Positions 20,247-31,896 of a DNA stretch of 64,000 bases are shown in pieces. Position 1 is the first letter of the stretch. Every line of letters begins with the position of its first letter. Position numbers and translations under genes: made by a program. The notes below the pieces were generated by a model. The model was not told the origin of the DNA. It did not search any database and saw only the letters and a program-made list of their open reading frames with translations. This DNA comes from Kiloniellaceae bacterium (lineage in GTDB: Bacteria > Pseudomonadota > Alphaproteobacteria > Kiloniellales > Kiloniellaceae): NCBI GenBank assembly GCA_021776195.1, contig JAJFGK010000012.1, forward strand, positions 1-64,000, read 5' to 3'.

Positions 20247-20980
20247 AGTCCCCTGCCCTCCAGGTCATCCAGCAAGGCGCGGGCGGCGGCCTGCTCGGCG
20301 AGGCGCTTCGAGCGTCCCTCGGCCTGGCGGGGCGCAAAGCCCTCGACCGTGACCTGGACGGTAAAGACCGGATCGTGCGCCGGACCGCGCCGTTCCTGCT
20401 CCTGATAGAGCGGCAGCGGCAGACCGCGGGCCTGCGCCCATTCCTGGAGCGATGTTTTCGCCTCGCGGGGCGGCCGCCGGTCGGCCGCAACCAGGGATTC
20501 CCAATGCCGCTTGATGAAACGCCCGGCGACATCGAGGCCGCCATCGAGATAGAGCGCCGCGATCACCGCTTCACAGGCGTTGGCGAGGAGTGCCGGATTG
20601 TCCCGCTCGCCGGCTCCTTCCTCGCCCTTGGCCAGAAGGAGATACTGCTTCAGATCAATGGCCCCGGCGACCTCTGCCAGGGCCTCGCGGCTGACCAGGC
20701 CGGCAAAGCGCCGCGCGAGCTGGCCCTCTCGTTCGTCCGAAAACCGCTGGAACAGCAACTCCGCCATGACCAAGCCCAGCACCCGGTCGCCCAGGAACTC
20801 CAGGCGCTCGTTGTGATCGCCGACACCGCGCGACCGTTGGCTGCTCTGGGGGGCCGCACTGGGGTGGGTCAGCGCCCGCACCAGCAATCCACGATCGGAA
20901 AAGTCATGACCCAGGGCCGCCGCGAGACCCGCGACCGGGTCGGGCTGATCGCTGCTTGGGCTGGCCTCACTCGATCCCAT
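20243..20980 (-). CDS. rnc: Ribonuclease III
   Basis: This double-strand-specific endoribonuclease matures rRNA and some mRNAs. The 245 residues contain the catalytic signature NERLEFLGDRVLG and a second acidic cluster (ANACEAVIAALYLDGG). A C-terminal double-stranded-RNA-binding domain follows, ending QAAARALLDDLEG. I set the start at the ATG at 20980, 14 bp inside the end of lepB. The longer upstream frame is lepB read out of frame. It overlaps era at its 3' end. Confidence 0.95.
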   Translation of the reverse strand: MGSSEASPSSDQPDPVAGLAAALGHDFSDRGLLVRALTHPSAAPQSSQRSRGVGDHNERLEFLGDRVLGLVMAELLFQRFSDEREGQLARRFAGLVSREALAEVAGAIDLKQYLLLAKGEEGAGERDNPALLANACEAVIAALYLDGGLDVAGRFIKRHWESLVAADRRPPREAKTSLQEWAQARGLPLPLYQEQERRGPAHDPVFTVQVTVEGFAPRQAEGRSKRLAEQAAARALLDDLEGRGL

Positions 20981-21758
20981 TGACGAGCCGGCTAAAACGG
21001 ATGGCCTGCAACCATTTCCAGACTTCGTAGAACTCGGCCGTACCGTCGTGAGAAAAGAAGATAATCCCCGCCCGGCCGACAAGGTTCTCATCGGGGATGA
21101 ATCCGACACTGCTCTGTTCGCGGCTATCCAGGCTGTTGTCGCGGTTGTCGCCCATCGCGAAATAGTGACCTGGCGGGACGTGAAAAACGGCCGTGTTGTC
21201 GAGCCGTGCCGAATCGCTTTCTTCCCAGATCAAGTGCTGGCGGCCATTCGGCAGGGTTTCGACATATTGGGTCGCCCGCACCGGCATCCCATAGCTGTTG
21301 TTGCCGAGCGCGACGTCCTGCTTTTCCCGCTGCACCGCCTTGTCGTTGATATGCAAGATGCCGCCGAGCACCTGAATGCGATCGCCCGGCAGACCGATAA
21401 TACGCTTGATGTAGTCGGTCTCGTTGTCGCTCGGCAGTTTGAATACGACAACGTCGCCGCGCTCGGGCGGGCTCGCCAGTATCCGCCCGTCGAGTATCGG
21501 CAGGCTCCACGGCAGGGAATGGCGGCTGTAGCCATAAGAGTACTTGGAAACGAAGAGATAGTCTCCGACCAGCAGCGTCGGCTTCATCGAACCGGAGGGA
21601 ATATTGAAGGGCTCCCACCCCAGGGTCCGCACGAAGGTGGCTATGACCACCGCCCAGATGAGCGTGAGCATGGCCTCCTTGAAGAAGCTCGTCGCGTTGC
21701 CGACCTCCTGTTCCTCGATTTCCTTGGCCACCCTTAATCGCTCTTCTTTCCAGTTCAC
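20967..21758 (-). CDS. lepB: Signal peptidase I
   Basis: It removes Sec signal peptides at the outer face of the inner membrane. The 263-residue protein has one N-terminal membrane helix (about 28-46), nucleophile Ser57 in IPSGSMKPT and general base Lys118 in DYIKRIIGLPGD. The MGDNRDNSLDSR box follows. It starts with GTG at 21758. It is transcribed with acpS upstream and rnc/era downstream, the standard alphaproteobacterial order. Confidence 0.96.
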   Translation of the reverse strand: MNWKEERLRVAKEIEEQEVGNATSFFKEAMLTLIWAVVIATFVRTLGWEPFNIPSGSMKPTLLVGDYLFVSKYSYGYSRHSLPWSLPILDGRILASPPERGDVVVFKLPSDNETDYIKRIIGLPGDRIQVLGGILHINDKAVQREKQDVALGNNSYGMPVRATQYVETLPNGRQHLIWEESDSARLDNTAVFHVPPGHYFAMGDNRDNSLDSREQSSVGFIPDENLVGRAGIIFFSHDGTAEFYEVWKWLQAIRFSRLVNGIE

Positions 21759-21823
21759 AGGTCGGCAAGGTTGCAGCGCTGCCGCCCGCGCAAGCGAGCG
21801 TTTTCATCCAGCGATGCTATCGC

Positions 21824-22234
21824 TCAAGCCTCGGTGGGAGGCACGGCAGAGATGATGACGATTGCCTGGGCAAGGGGATAGTCATCTGTGATGGTCACGT
21901 CAATCTGAACCGACATACCGGCGGGGATCATTGCCGCCAGCCGCACCGCGGCGCCGCCGGTCAAGGCCATGGTGGGCTTGCCGCTCGGCAGGTTGACCAC
22001 GCCCAAATCGCGCCAATGGACACCGCGACGCGGCACCCCGGTCCCGAGCGCCTTGGCGCAGGCCTCCTTGGCCGCGAACCGCTTGGCATAGCTCGCCGCC
22101 CGCGCCGCGCGCCGTTCCGACTTCTGCTGCTCGACCTCGGTGAAGACACGCTCCACGAAACGCGTGCCAAAGCGCTCTAGCGTGCGCTCGATACGGTCGA
22201 TACGGACCAGATCGTTGCCAATACCTAGAATCAT
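21824..22234 (-). CDS. acpS: Holo-[acyl-carrier-protein] synthase
   Basis: It transfers 4'-phosphopantetheine from CoA to acyl carrier protein. The 136 residues begin [14 protein letters not shown], with the magnesium-binding Asp8. They continue with [15 protein letters not shown], which holds the second metal ligand Glu57. It lies between the DUF2062 gene (16 bp) and lepB (65 bp). In related genomes pdxJ usually sits immediately upstream; here it is absent. Confidence 0.95.
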   Translation of the reverse strand: MILGIGNDLVRIDRIERTLERFGTRFVERVFTEVEQQKSERRAARAASYAKRFAAKEACAKALGTGVPRRGVHWRDLGVVNLPSGKPTMALTGGAAVRLAAMIPAGMSVQIDVTITDDYPLAQAIVIISAVPPTEA

Positions 22235-22250
22235 GGACCGTTACCCCGAA

Positions 22251-22853
22251 TCATTGCCGGATACGACTCCGCATCGCCCGCCATCCGCGCTTGCCATCGC
22301 CCGGCGTCAGGCCCTGCGCGGCTCGGCGCGCCTTGCGGCGCTCCAGGCGCCGCCGGCGGCGCGCCTGGTACTGGTCGATCAACAGGCGGGTGGACAGAAA
22401 TGTCATGATCCAAGCCAGCAAACCGGTCGGCAGGCTGCCGATCAACATCGGCCATAGCACGGCCAGGGGGTTGTCGAAGATATAGTTGAAAGAAAAGCCG
22501 GCGGGTAGCTCGCTGGCTTCGGATCCGAGAATCCAGACGCCAATCTTGTAGGTCCAGAGCCAGATCAGGGGAAAGGTCCAGGGATTGCCGACCGCCGTGC
22601 CTATGGCCGAGGCCAGAATGTTGCCGCGCAACGCCGCCGCGGCCATGGCGCCGAGCAGAAAATGAAACCCGATGAATGGCGTAAAGGAGACCGCGGCACC
22701 GCAGGCAAAGCCGGCCGCGATCCGCGAGGGAGTCCCCGGCAGTCGTTTCAGGCGATGTAGGGCATAAGACACGAATCGCCCCCACCCACCTCGAGGAACA
22801 AAGAGGTGCCTGACCCGCTCCAGGAGCGACAAAGGACTGCGTCGTCCGAACAT
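22251..22853 (-). CDS. DUF2062 membrane protein
   Basis: This is a 200-residue inner-membrane protein of unknown biochemical role. It has the DUF2062 pattern: an amphipathic start, a first hydrophobic segment FACGAAVSFTPFIGFHFLLG, and then GNPWTFPLIWLWTYKIG. A last hydrophobic segment (LPTGLLAWIMTFLSTRLLI) is followed by an Arg-rich cytoplasmic tail. It is placed between rsh and acpS, as in several related genomes. The 5' border carries a 12-bp tandem repeat that reproduces the AGGGGATC preceding the ATG. Confidence 0.85.
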   Translation of the reverse strand: MFGRRSPLSLLERVRHLFVPRGGWGRFVSYALHRLKRLPGTPSRIAAGFACGAAVSFTPFIGFHFLLGAMAAAALRGNILASAIGTAVGNPWTFPLIWLWTYKIGVWILGSEASELPAGFSFNYIFDNPLAVLWPMLIGSLPTGLLAWIMTFLSTRLLIDQYQARRRRRLERRKARRAAQGLTPGDGKRGWRAMRSRIRQ

Positions 22854-22883
22854 GATCCCCTAGCTGATCCCCTAGCTGATCCC
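22853..22883. repeat. 12-bp tandem repeat at the DUF2062 start codon
   Basis: The unit TGATCCCCTAGC occurs twice in full plus seven more bases. On the minus strand each unit reads as a GGGGATCA block directly ahead of the ATG. The duplication therefore copies the ribosome-binding stretch of the DUF2062 gene. Confidence 0.85.
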
Positions 22884-22964
22884 ATCGCAGGGCCGGCGAA
22901 GGCCCCGCGACTCCCTTAGCGACTTTTCTACCGGTCTTGCCACCCCCACGAACGGCGCTGTCGG

Positions 22965-25103
<2,139 letters not shown>

Positions 25104-25220
25104 GGGCTTCCCATGCCTGACTGTAGACTAGAACCAGCGCTCGGGCATGAGACTAAGAGCAGAATGGCCCCGCGCCAAGGCGCGAGCGCCTGATCGGGGC
25201 ACAAATCCTCGAATTGTTGT

Positions 25221-25634
25221 CTAGTCGGGCACTTCCACGTCTTCGAAGGTGATGCGCGGTGCCTGCTGCGACTCTCCTGGCCCGCTCTCGCCTTCGTCAT
25301 CGGCGACCTTTGCCACGGCGGCCGGCGCCTCGGCCATGACCGCCTGCGCCAGTGCCTCGCTGGTCGGCAGGTCGAAGTCCATCAGGTCCTCGCCGGGCTC
25401 GTCCGATTCCACGATCTTTTGCATGTTCTTGATCAGGGCTTCCTCGAGATCGTCGAGGTCGACCGTCTCGTCGGCAATCTCACGCAGCGCCACGACCGGG
25501 TTCTTGTCGTTGTCGCGATCGATGGTGAGCTCCGTGCCCGCCGAGATGTCCCGGGCGCGCTGGGACGCCTTCATGACAAGGTCGAAGCGGTTTGGAACCT
25601 TGAGGACGCAGTCCTCAACGGTGACGCGGGCCAT
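25221..25634 (-). CDS. rpoZ: RNA polymerase omega subunit
   Basis: This small subunit helps assemble RNA polymerase and, with ppGpp, tunes transcription. The N-terminal 70 residues ([20 protein letters not shown], then [10 protein letters not shown] and [11 protein letters not shown]) are the omega domain. The 137-residue length includes an acidic C-terminal extension common in alphaproteobacteria. It precedes rsh, which links it to the stringent response. Confidence 0.96.
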   Translation of the reverse strand: MARVTVEDCVLKVPNRFDLVMKASQRARDISAGTELTIDRDNDKNPVVALREIADETVDLDDLEEALIKNMQKIVESDEPGEDLMDFDLPTSEALAQAVMAEAPAAVAKVADDEGESGPGESQQAPRITFEDVEVPD

Positions 25635-25795
25635 TGGCTGTATTCTCCGGCGGTTTGGAAAAGCGCGCGGACTATATTGTCAGGCGATGCGGAAGGCAAG
25701 GGCCATTGAATATACCCGCATAAATGACTGTTTATGTTTTTCACAATAACACTAATTGCAATACCCGCCACCGAAACCGGGCACAGATCCGCCGA

Positions 25796-26296
25796 TCAGG
25801 GATCCGTGATGATCTCGATCTCCTGGTCCTTGGGAAGCGCCGAGACGAGATCCGCGATTTTCTGCCCGCTTGCCGGGTGCCGCCAATCGGGGGCCAGCTC
25901 GGCCAGAGGCAACAGCACGAAGGCGCGCCCCGCGATCCGCGGATGGGGCAGCACCGGCTGGGCATCGGGCGCACTGATGCGGCCATGGTAGTCGAGCAGG
26001 TCGAGATCGATCGGCCGCGCGGCATTCACCACGCGGCGCGAGCGGCCGAACCCGGCCTCGATGTCGTGGAGCCGGGCCATCAGGGCCGCCGGCGGCAGAT
26101 CCCCTTCCATTTCCGCCACGGCGTTGACGTACCAGGGCTGATCCGACAGCGGAACTGGCGCTGAACGATACCAGCGCGAAGAGCGCGTTACGCGAAGGCC
26201 ATCGCCGTCGATCTGGCGCAGGGCAGCCGCCAGGGTCAGTTGTGGCGTGGCATAGCCCGGAGTCGGCAGGTTGGCCCCTAAACCAATCAATATCAT
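25796..26296 (-). CDS. folK: 2-amino-4-hydroxy-6-hydroxymethyldihydropteridine pyrophosphokinase
   Basis: This is the folate-pathway enzyme that pyrophosphorylates hydroxymethyl-dihydropterin. The 166 residues start ILIGLGANLP and contain SRWYRSAPVP, the HPPK signature region ARPIDLDLLDYHGR and HPRIAGRAFVLLPLAELAPDW. It is upstream of rpoZ on the same strand, 161 bp away, and divergent from the NYN-domain gene. Confidence 0.95.
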   Translation of the reverse strand: MILIGLGANLPTPGYATPQLTLAAALRQIDGDGLRVTRSSRWYRSAPVPLSDQPWYVNAVAEMEGDLPPAALMARLHDIEAGFGRSRRVVNAARPIDLDLLDYHGRISAPDAQPVLPHPRIAGRAFVLLPLAELAPDWRHPASGQKIADLVSALPKDQEIEIITDP

Positions 26297-26445
26297 GGAT
26301 TATTCCGCCCTTGCTTCTTGTCTTCGCCCTTGCCGAACCCTAACTAAAAGTGATACCCCGCCGCATATCGTCCAGGACCGATTTAGAGTGACCGGCGGAC
26401 CGTTATTGTTCTCAATCGATTTTCAGGTGCCCTGCGGAGTATCCC

Positions 26446-27111
26446 ATGAAATTTTATCCCAACGAACGGGTCGCCATCTTCATCGATGGGGCTAACCTCT
26501 ACGCAACGGCCCGCGCCCTGGGTTTTGATATCGACTACAAACGCCTGAAAGAGTTCTTCGCCAGCGAGTGCGCCCTGATTCGCTGCTTTTACTACACCGC
26601 CTTGCTCGAAGACCAGGAGTACTCGCCTATTCGGCCGCTGGTCGACTGGCTCGATTACAACGGCTACACCATGGTCACCAAGCCGACCAAGGAATTCACG
26701 GACCCAACCGGCCGACGCAAAATCAAAGGCAACATGGACATCGAGCTGGCGGTCGATGTCATGGAAATGTCGGCTCACGCCGACCACATCGTACTGTTCT
26801 CGGGCGATGGCGATTTTCGTCGCCTGGTTGAGGTGGTCCAGCGCCGCGGCGTCAGGGTGACGGTGATTTCGACCCTGCAATCGCACCCCGCCATGATCGC
26901 CGACGAGTTGCGCCGCCAAGCCGACATCTTCATCGACCTGGTCAACATCAAGGACCAAATCACCCGGGCCCATTCGGACCAAAACCGGGTGCGCCGGCCC
27001 GCCGCGGTGGTCGAGGAAGACGAGTTCGAAGACGACTACGATGACGAGGAAGGCTTCGACGAAGAGGATGCCGAGTTCGACCTCGACGAGGATCAGGAAC
27101 GCAGCGCCTAG
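26446..27111 (+). CDS. NYN-domain (LabA/DUF88-like) putative ribonuclease
   Basis: This is a PIN-like NYN-domain protein of 221 residues and a likely RNA-cleaving enzyme. The acidic active-site positions are visible: Asp in VAIFIDGANLY, then KGNMDIELAVDVM and LFSGDGDFRRLVEVVQRRG. The C-terminal 35 residues are almost entirely acidic (from VVEEDEFEDDYDDEEG onward), which is common in alphaproteobacterial members. It is 48 bp ahead of the UDG gene, perhaps co-transcribed. Confidence 0.9.
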   Translation: MKFYPNERVAIFIDGANLYATARALGFDIDYKRLKEFFASECALIRCFYYTALLEDQEYSPIRPLVDWLDYNGYTMVTKPTKEFTDPTGRRKIKGNMDIELAVDVMEMSAHADHIVLFSGDGDFRRLVEVVQRRGVRVTVISTLQSHPAMIADELRRQADIFIDLVNIKDQITRAHSDQNRVRRPAAVVEEDEFEDDYDDEEGFDEEDAEFDLDEDQERSA

Positions 27112-27158
27112 TGGATAGAATCTAACGGCCGCCAGCCATTCGGGTCCCACGGCAAATC

Positions 27159-27812
27159 ATGGCAAGTCCTGCTCAAGAACCGCCAGCACCAGCGTTGGAT
27201 TGCGGCCTCTGCCCGCGTCTGGTCGACTATCGGATCAGCAACAGCCGGATCCACCCGTCCTTTCACAACGCGCCGGTTCCCTCCTTCGGCCCGCTCGACG
27301 CCCGCCTGCTGATTGTCGGCCTGGCGCCGGGTCTCAAGGGCGCCAACCAAACCGGCCGGCCCTTCACCGGCGACTATGCCGGCGACCTGCTTTACCAGAC
27401 GCTCGGCAAGTTCGGCTTCGCCCGGGGACGCTATGACAAGCACAAGGACGATGGGCTCGACCTGGTCGATTGCCGGATCACCAACGCGGTGCGCTGCGTC
27501 CCGCCGGAAAACAAACCCACGACGGTCGAGATTCGGACCTGCCAGCCCTATCTAAAAGGCGAGTTCGCCGCCCTGCCCCGCCTCACGACAATTCTGGCAC
27601 TCGGCTCCATCGCCCATGGCACGGTGCTTTCGGCCATGGGCCTGGTCAAGGCGAGGTTTCCCTTCGCGCACTGCGCCCTTCACGACCTGCCGGGCAGCGC
27701 TGTAATGATCGATAGCTATCACTGCTCGCGCTACAACACCAACACCGGCCGGCTGACCGAGGCCATGTTCGAAGCGGTGTTCGAGAAGATCAGGACCCTG
27801 ATCGCGGCGTAA
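27159..27812 (+). CDS. Family 5 uracil-DNA glycosylase (UDGb type)
   Basis: This is a base-excision repair glycosylase of 217 residues. Motif A is GLAPGLKGANQTGRPFTGD, and motif B is YHCSRYNTNTGRLT, where the usual Pro after His is Cys. Four cysteines (LDCGLCPR, AVRCVPP, RTCQPY) fit an iron-sulfur cluster. Family 5 enzymes have no Asp in motif A and accept several damaged bases. It is convergent with smpB, 33 bp away. Confidence 0.9.
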   Translation: MASPAQEPPAPALDCGLCPRLVDYRISNSRIHPSFHNAPVPSFGPLDARLLIVGLAPGLKGANQTGRPFTGDYAGDLLYQTLGKFGFARGRYDKHKDDGLDLVDCRITNAVRCVPPENKPTTVEIRTCQPYLKGEFAALPRLTTILALGSIAHGTVLSAMGLVKARFPFAHCALHDLPGSAVMIDSYHCSRYNTNTGRLTEAMFEAVFEKIRTLIAA

Positions 27813-27845
27813 GCGAAGCCTGGGTAACCTGTGGGACGGCCCCGG

Positions 27846-28313
27846 CTATCCCTTGTCGCGCAGGATCCGCGCCTTCTGGCGATCCCAGTCCCGGTTTTTC
27901 GTGGTTTCGCGCTTGTCCACCTTGCGCTTGCCGCGCGCCAGGCCAACCAGGGTCTTGGCGATGCCCCGGTCGTTGAAATAGATCTCCAGCGGCACCAGGG
28001 TGTAGCCCTCGCGCCGGATCAGGCCGGACAAGCGGTCGATTTCGCGCTTGCGGAGCAGCAGCTTGCGAACGCGCAGGGGCTCGTGGTTGGCCTTGTTGCC
28101 GGCCGAGCCGTAGGGCGAGATGTGGGCGCCCTGCAGGTAGAGCTCGCCACCGGACTCGCGGACATAGGCTTCCTTGATCGAGCCGTGGCCCGCGCGCAGG
28201 GCCTTGACCTCGGTGCCGGTCAGCATCATGCCGGCCTCGATGCTATCCTCGATAAAGTAGTCGTAGCGCGCGCGCCGGTTCTGCGCGACGAGCCGCTTGG
28301 CGGCCTCTGCCAT
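27846..28313 (-). CDS. smpB: SsrA-binding protein
   Basis: It delivers tmRNA to stalled ribosomes in trans-translation. The 155 residues form the OB-fold protein with RRARYDYFIEDSIEAGMMLT, then GTEVKALRAGHGSIKEAYV and the basic tail GLARGKRKVDKRETTKNRDW. No tmRNA gene is in the window. It follows dapA by 21 bp on the same strand. Confidence 0.97.
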   Translation of the reverse strand: MAEAAKRLVAQNRRARYDYFIEDSIEAGMMLTGTEVKALRAGHGSIKEAYVRESGGELYLQGAHISPYGSAGNKANHEPLRVRKLLLRKREIDRLSGLIRREGYTLVPLEIYFNDRGIAKTLVGLARGKRKVDKRETTKNRDWDRQKARILRDKG

Positions 28314-28334
28314 GACGCGTCGCCTTTTCCCGCG

Positions 28335-29222
28335 TCAATTCACGAGACCGGCGTGCACCATCGCCTCGTAGACCCGCTTTTCGACCTCCGGTTTGGCCGG
28401 CACCAGGGGCAGGCGGATCTCGTTCTCGCAATGGCCAAGCCGGCTCGCGGCGTACTTGACCGGTCCGGGCGAGGTGTCTGAGAAGAGCGCGAAGTGCAGC
28501 GGCATCAGGCGCTGACTGACTTCCTTTGCCGTGGCGATATCGCCGTCCCGCCAGGCATCGTGCATCTTGGCGCAGAGCCCCGGCGCCACATTGGCCGTGA
28601 CAGAGATGCAGCCGTGACCGCCCTGGGCCAGGAACGGCAAGGCCGTCGCGTCCTCGCCGGAGAGTTGGGCGAAGTCGGGACCGATCGCCAGGCTGGTCTT
28701 GGCCGGCCGCGCCAAGTCGGCGGTCGCGTCCTTGACGCCGACAATGTTCGGCAGTTCCGCCAACCGGGCCATGGTCTCGACCGTCATATCGACAATGCAA
28801 CGGCCGGGAATGTTGTAGATCACGATCGGGATATCGACCGCGTCGTGAATCGCCTGGTAGTGGGCGTAGAGGCCGTCCTGATTGGGTTTGTTGTAGTAGG
28901 GCGTGACGACCAGGACCGCATCGGCCCCGGCTTCTTTCGCATTCTTGCTGAGCATGATGGCTTCGTCGGTACTGTTGGAGCCGGTGCCGGCAATCACCGG
29001 GATATGCCCCTTGGCGACCTCGACGCATAGCCGCGTGACCCGCATGTCCTCCTCGTGGCTGAGAGTCGGCGATTCGCCGGTCGTCCCACAGGGAATGACC
29101 CCGTCGGTGCCTTCGTCTATCTGCCACTGGACGAACTTTTGAAACGCGGACTCGTCCACCGCGCCGTTCTTGAACGGCGTGATCAGGGCCGTCATCGACC
29201 CTTCATAACTCGGACCGGACAT
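28335..29222 (-). CDS. dapA: 4-hydroxy-tetrahydrodipicolinate synthase
   Basis: It condenses pyruvate with aspartate semialdehyde on the way to lysine and meso-diaminopimelate. The 295 residues contain GTTGESPTLSHEE, the Tyr-bearing VVTPYYNKPNQDGLYAHY, and the Schiff-base lysine in VGVKDATADL. I preferred the ATG at 29222, six bases after GGGAGA, to the GTG one codon upstream. It is an operon partner of smpB. Confidence 0.96.
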   Translation of the reverse strand: MSGPSYEGSMTALITPFKNGAVDESAFQKFVQWQIDEGTDGVIPCGTTGESPTLSHEEDMRVTRLCVEVAKGHIPVIAGTGSNSTDEAIMLSKNAKEAGADAVLVVTPYYNKPNQDGLYAHYQAIHDAVDIPIVIYNIPGRCIVDMTVETMARLAELPNIVGVKDATADLARPAKTSLAIGPDFAQLSGEDATALPFLAQGGHGCISVTANVAPGLCAKMHDAWRDGDIATAKEVSQRLMPLHFALFSDTSPGPVKYAASRLGHCENEIRLPLVPAKPEVEKRVYEAMVHAGLVN

Positions 29223-29468
29223 CACAGTTCTCCCGCCAGCAAAGGTTCGCGATCAGGATGGCGCGAATTTAACCAAAGGCCGCACGAAAGCGGAAGATAG
29301 CCCCTCGCCCTGATCCCCGCAAGACTGCCCCCTGGATGAATTCCGGCGACTCGCGGCGGGCGGTTATCATCGTGGGATCGCCGGCCGGGGCCTGTGCTTG
29401 TTCTATCTTTACTCGAAGGTTACCCTTCTTGGTTAAAATTGCCGGCTTGTCAGCGAAGTTGGAGAGCC

Positions 29469-31532
29469 ATGCGTGCGCCTTCTCACATTCTGGTAGCGCT
29501 CGCCCTGGCGGTCGGTATCTTGGGCTTGGCGCCGTTGGCCTCGCTCGCGGCCACGGGCGTCGAGACGATCCCGCCACCGCCCAGGGCCAAGCCGGCGGTT
29601 CCAAGCGATCTGGTCGGCCTCACCCGTGGTCTGAGCCCGGCCGAGCGGCGTGCCAAGACGGCAATTGGCCAGGCCAATCTGCGTGCCTTTTCCCGGGCCC
29701 GCGGGCTGATCGAGGCCGGCGACGATCCCATCATCCACAACCTGATCGATTGGATTGCCTTCACCGATCCGCGTAGCGAGCCCCGTTTCGAGGCCATCGC
29801 GGCCTTTGTGACCGGACATCCCCGTTGGCCGCTGCAGGGCCGCATGCTCAAGAAGGCGGAAGAGGCTCTGGTCCGTGGCGAGGATGCCGGACTCCCCGAC
29901 GCCGCCCTGCTCTCCTGGTTTCAGTCGCAACCGCCGGTGACCGCCGACGGTGCGGCCCTCTTTTCAGGTGTCTTGTTGCGGGCCGGCAAGAAAGACCAGG
30001 CCATCGCGACGGTCCGCAAAGCTTGGGTCGAGCGCGATTTCACGGCCAAGCAGGAAAAATCATTCCGCAAGCGTTTCGGGCGTTTCCTGACCGCCGACGA
30101 CGAATGGCACCGGCTCGACCGCCTGCTGCTGGACCGCAAGGTAAACTCCGCCAAGCGTCAGGCCCGGCGCCTGGGCAAGGGTTACGAAAAACTCGCCCAC
30201 GCGCGTCTGGCTCTGGCGCTTCGCCGCCCCGGGGTCGATTGGGCGATCCGCCAGGTGCCAGCCGAACTGGCGAAAGACCCGGGTCTGCTTTACGAGCGCG
30301 GCCGTTGGCGCTGGAAACGCCGCCTCTTCGAGGGGGTCCAGGATATTCTGCCCCAGTTGCCCCGCGAACCGAAATGGCTCGAGCGGAGCTGGCGGATGCG
30401 GCTCTGGGCAGCCCGGAAGGCCAGTAATCGAGGTCAGTTCGCCACCGCCTACCGACTGGCGAGCGAACATGGATTGGAAAGCGGGGTCGGCTTTGCCGAG
30501 GGCGAATGGCTGGCCGGCTGGCTCGCCTTGAAGGAGATGAACAATCCGGAACAGGCCTACCAGCACTTCGTCCGTCTCTATGAGGGCGTGAGTTCGACGA
30601 TCAGCCGAGGGCGCGGCGCCTATTGGGCCGGCGAAGCCGCCCAGGCCATGGGAAACTCGGACTGGGCCAATCGCTGGTACGAGGTCGGGGCCGGTTACGG
30701 CAGCGCCTTTTATGGCCAGCTCGCGGCGCAGCGCCTCGGCCGGCCGCTGGATCTGGGCGACTCCGTCACCTCGCCCATCGCGCCGGAGCGGCGGCGTCAG
30801 TTCTTCGCCTCGGAGGACGCCTCTGTCGTGCGTCTCCTGGCCCGGATCGGCGAGCGAAAGCTGCAAAAACGCTTTTTACATGCGCTGCGCCGGACCGCCG
30901 AGGGCCTCGAGGACTATCGCCTGGTGGCCGAGTTGGCCGCCAACACCGGCCAACTAGACATGGCGCACTGGGTCGCCAAGGACGCCAGACGCCAAGGCAT
31001 CGTCATGGGCCCAACGCTCTTTCCCGAGGTGCCGCTCCCCGCCAGCGCACGCGATCACCAGATCGAGCAAGCGCTGGTCCTGGGCGTCATTCGCCAGGAA
31101 AGCGCCTTCAACAGCCTGGCGGTCAGCCCGGCCGGTGCCCGCGGCCTGATGCAACTGATGCCGGCCACCGCGCGCGCCGTCGCCAGGAGCGCGCGCCTGC
31201 CCTACAGCCGCAGCCTCCTGACCGAGGACCCAACCTACAACGTGACCCTCGGGCAGCGATACTTGGGCCGATTGGTCCGGCGGTTCGACGGCTCCTACAT
31301 CCTGGCATTGGCTGGATACAACGCCGGACCGTCCCGCGCGCTGCAGTGGATCAAGGAAAACGGCGACCCGCGCCTGCCCGAAGTCGATCCCATCGAATGG
31401 ATCGAGCGCATCCCCATCGAGGAAACCCGCAACTACGTGCAACGGGTCCTGGAGGGACTCGCGGTCTACCGCGAACGACGCCCCGAATCGCAAGCGAGCT
31501 GGCGGCTACGCCCGTCGGAGCCCGCCTCCTAG
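29469..31532 (+). CDS. slt: Soluble lytic murein transglycosylase
   Basis: This periplasmic enzyme cuts peptidoglycan glycan strands to 1,6-anhydro products. The 687-residue protein has a signal peptide (residues 1 to about 28) and a long alpha-superhelical region like that of Slt70. The C-terminal goose-lysozyme-type SLT domain has the catalytic Glu in VIRQESAFNSLAVSPAGARG, then LMQLMPATA and GYNAGPSRALQW. The ATG at 29469 has a GGAGAG five bases upstream. A 186-bp palindromic repeat begins 22 bp after its stop and may act as its terminator. Confidence 0.93.
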   Translation: MRAPSHILVALALAVGILGLAPLASLAATGVETIPPPPRAKPAVPSDLVGLTRGLSPAERRAKTAIGQANLRAFSRARGLIEAGDDPIIHNLIDWIAFTDPRSEPRFEAIAAFVTGHPRWPLQGRMLKKAEEALVRGEDAGLPDAALLSWFQSQPPVTADGAALFSGVLLRAGKKDQAIATVRKAWVERDFTAKQEKSFRKRFGRFLTADDEWHRLDRLLLDRKVNSAKRQARRLGKGYEKLAHARLALALRRPGVDWAIRQVPAELAKDPGLLYERGRWRWKRRLFEGVQDILPQLPREPKWLERSWRMRLWAARKASNRGQFATAYRLASEHGLESGVGFAEGEWLAGWLALKEMNNPEQAYQHFVRLYEGVSSTISRGRGAYWAGEAAQAMGNSDWANRWYEVGAGYGSAFYGQLAAQRLGRPLDLGDSVTSPIAPERRRQFFASEDASVVRLLARIGERKLQKRFLHALRRTAEGLEDYRLVAELAANTGQLDMAHWVAKDARRQGIVMGPTLFPEVPLPASARDHQIEQALVLGVIRQESAFNSLAVSPAGARGLMQLMPATARAVARSARLPYSRSLLTEDPTYNVTLGQRYLGRLVRRFDGSYILALAGYNAGPSRALQWIKENGDPRLPEVDPIEWIERIPIEETRNYVQRVLEGLAVYRERRPESQASWRLRPSEPAS

Positions 31533-31554
31533 TGTGGTGGAACTGCAAAAGGGC

Positions 31555-31740
31555 CTGTTGACAAATGGCGGTCATCCCTGACGCGCCTTTTCTCCAAATC
31601 TTCGATTTGGCACGGAAAGTCAGCGATCCGGGACCTCGGCGAAGTGAGGATCAGGCGTCGGCCCAAGATTCCGGATACCTCGGTTCGACCGCCAAATCGA
31701 AGATTTGGGCCGAACCGGGTTCCGGAACGACGCTTCCTGG
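31555..31740 (+). repeat. 186-bp palindromic interspersed repeat, copy 1
   Basis: This element recurs in inverted orientation at 62024-62209 with the same length. It starts CTGTTGACAAATGGCGGTCA and ends in GACGCTTCCTGG. It has two hairpin halves: CCAAATCTTCGATTTGG at 31594-31610 and its exact reverse complement CCAAATCGAAGATTTGG at 31692-31708. The second half is enclosed by a further stem, CGGTTCG at 31681 with CGAACCG at 31711. It has no coding capacity of its own. It looks like a non-autonomous palindromic or MITE-like element, though I see no target-site duplication. Confidence 0.85.
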
Positions 31741-31896
31741 AAAGCATTTATCTGCAGGATCTTGCTGCATGCCGGCCTGGCCTGCCGCCGGGACCCGATC
31801 AAAAGATTGCCAGCAGAGGCTTGGGGACTTGCATCCCAGTCGCGAACAGGATTGCCTAGGACGATCTGGCAACCCCCTGTCCCAGGAAGAGGCCTC

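Noticed and set aside
27846..29222. tmRNA gene next to smpB
   Set aside because: The flanks are fully occupied by coding sequence; no tRNA-like ends or resume frame were seen.
31561..31740. Short open frames inside the 186-bp repeats that begin similarly (MAVIP...) in both copies
   Set aside because: The similarity comes from the DNA repeat itself. The frames are interrupted differently in each copy and have no ribosome site.
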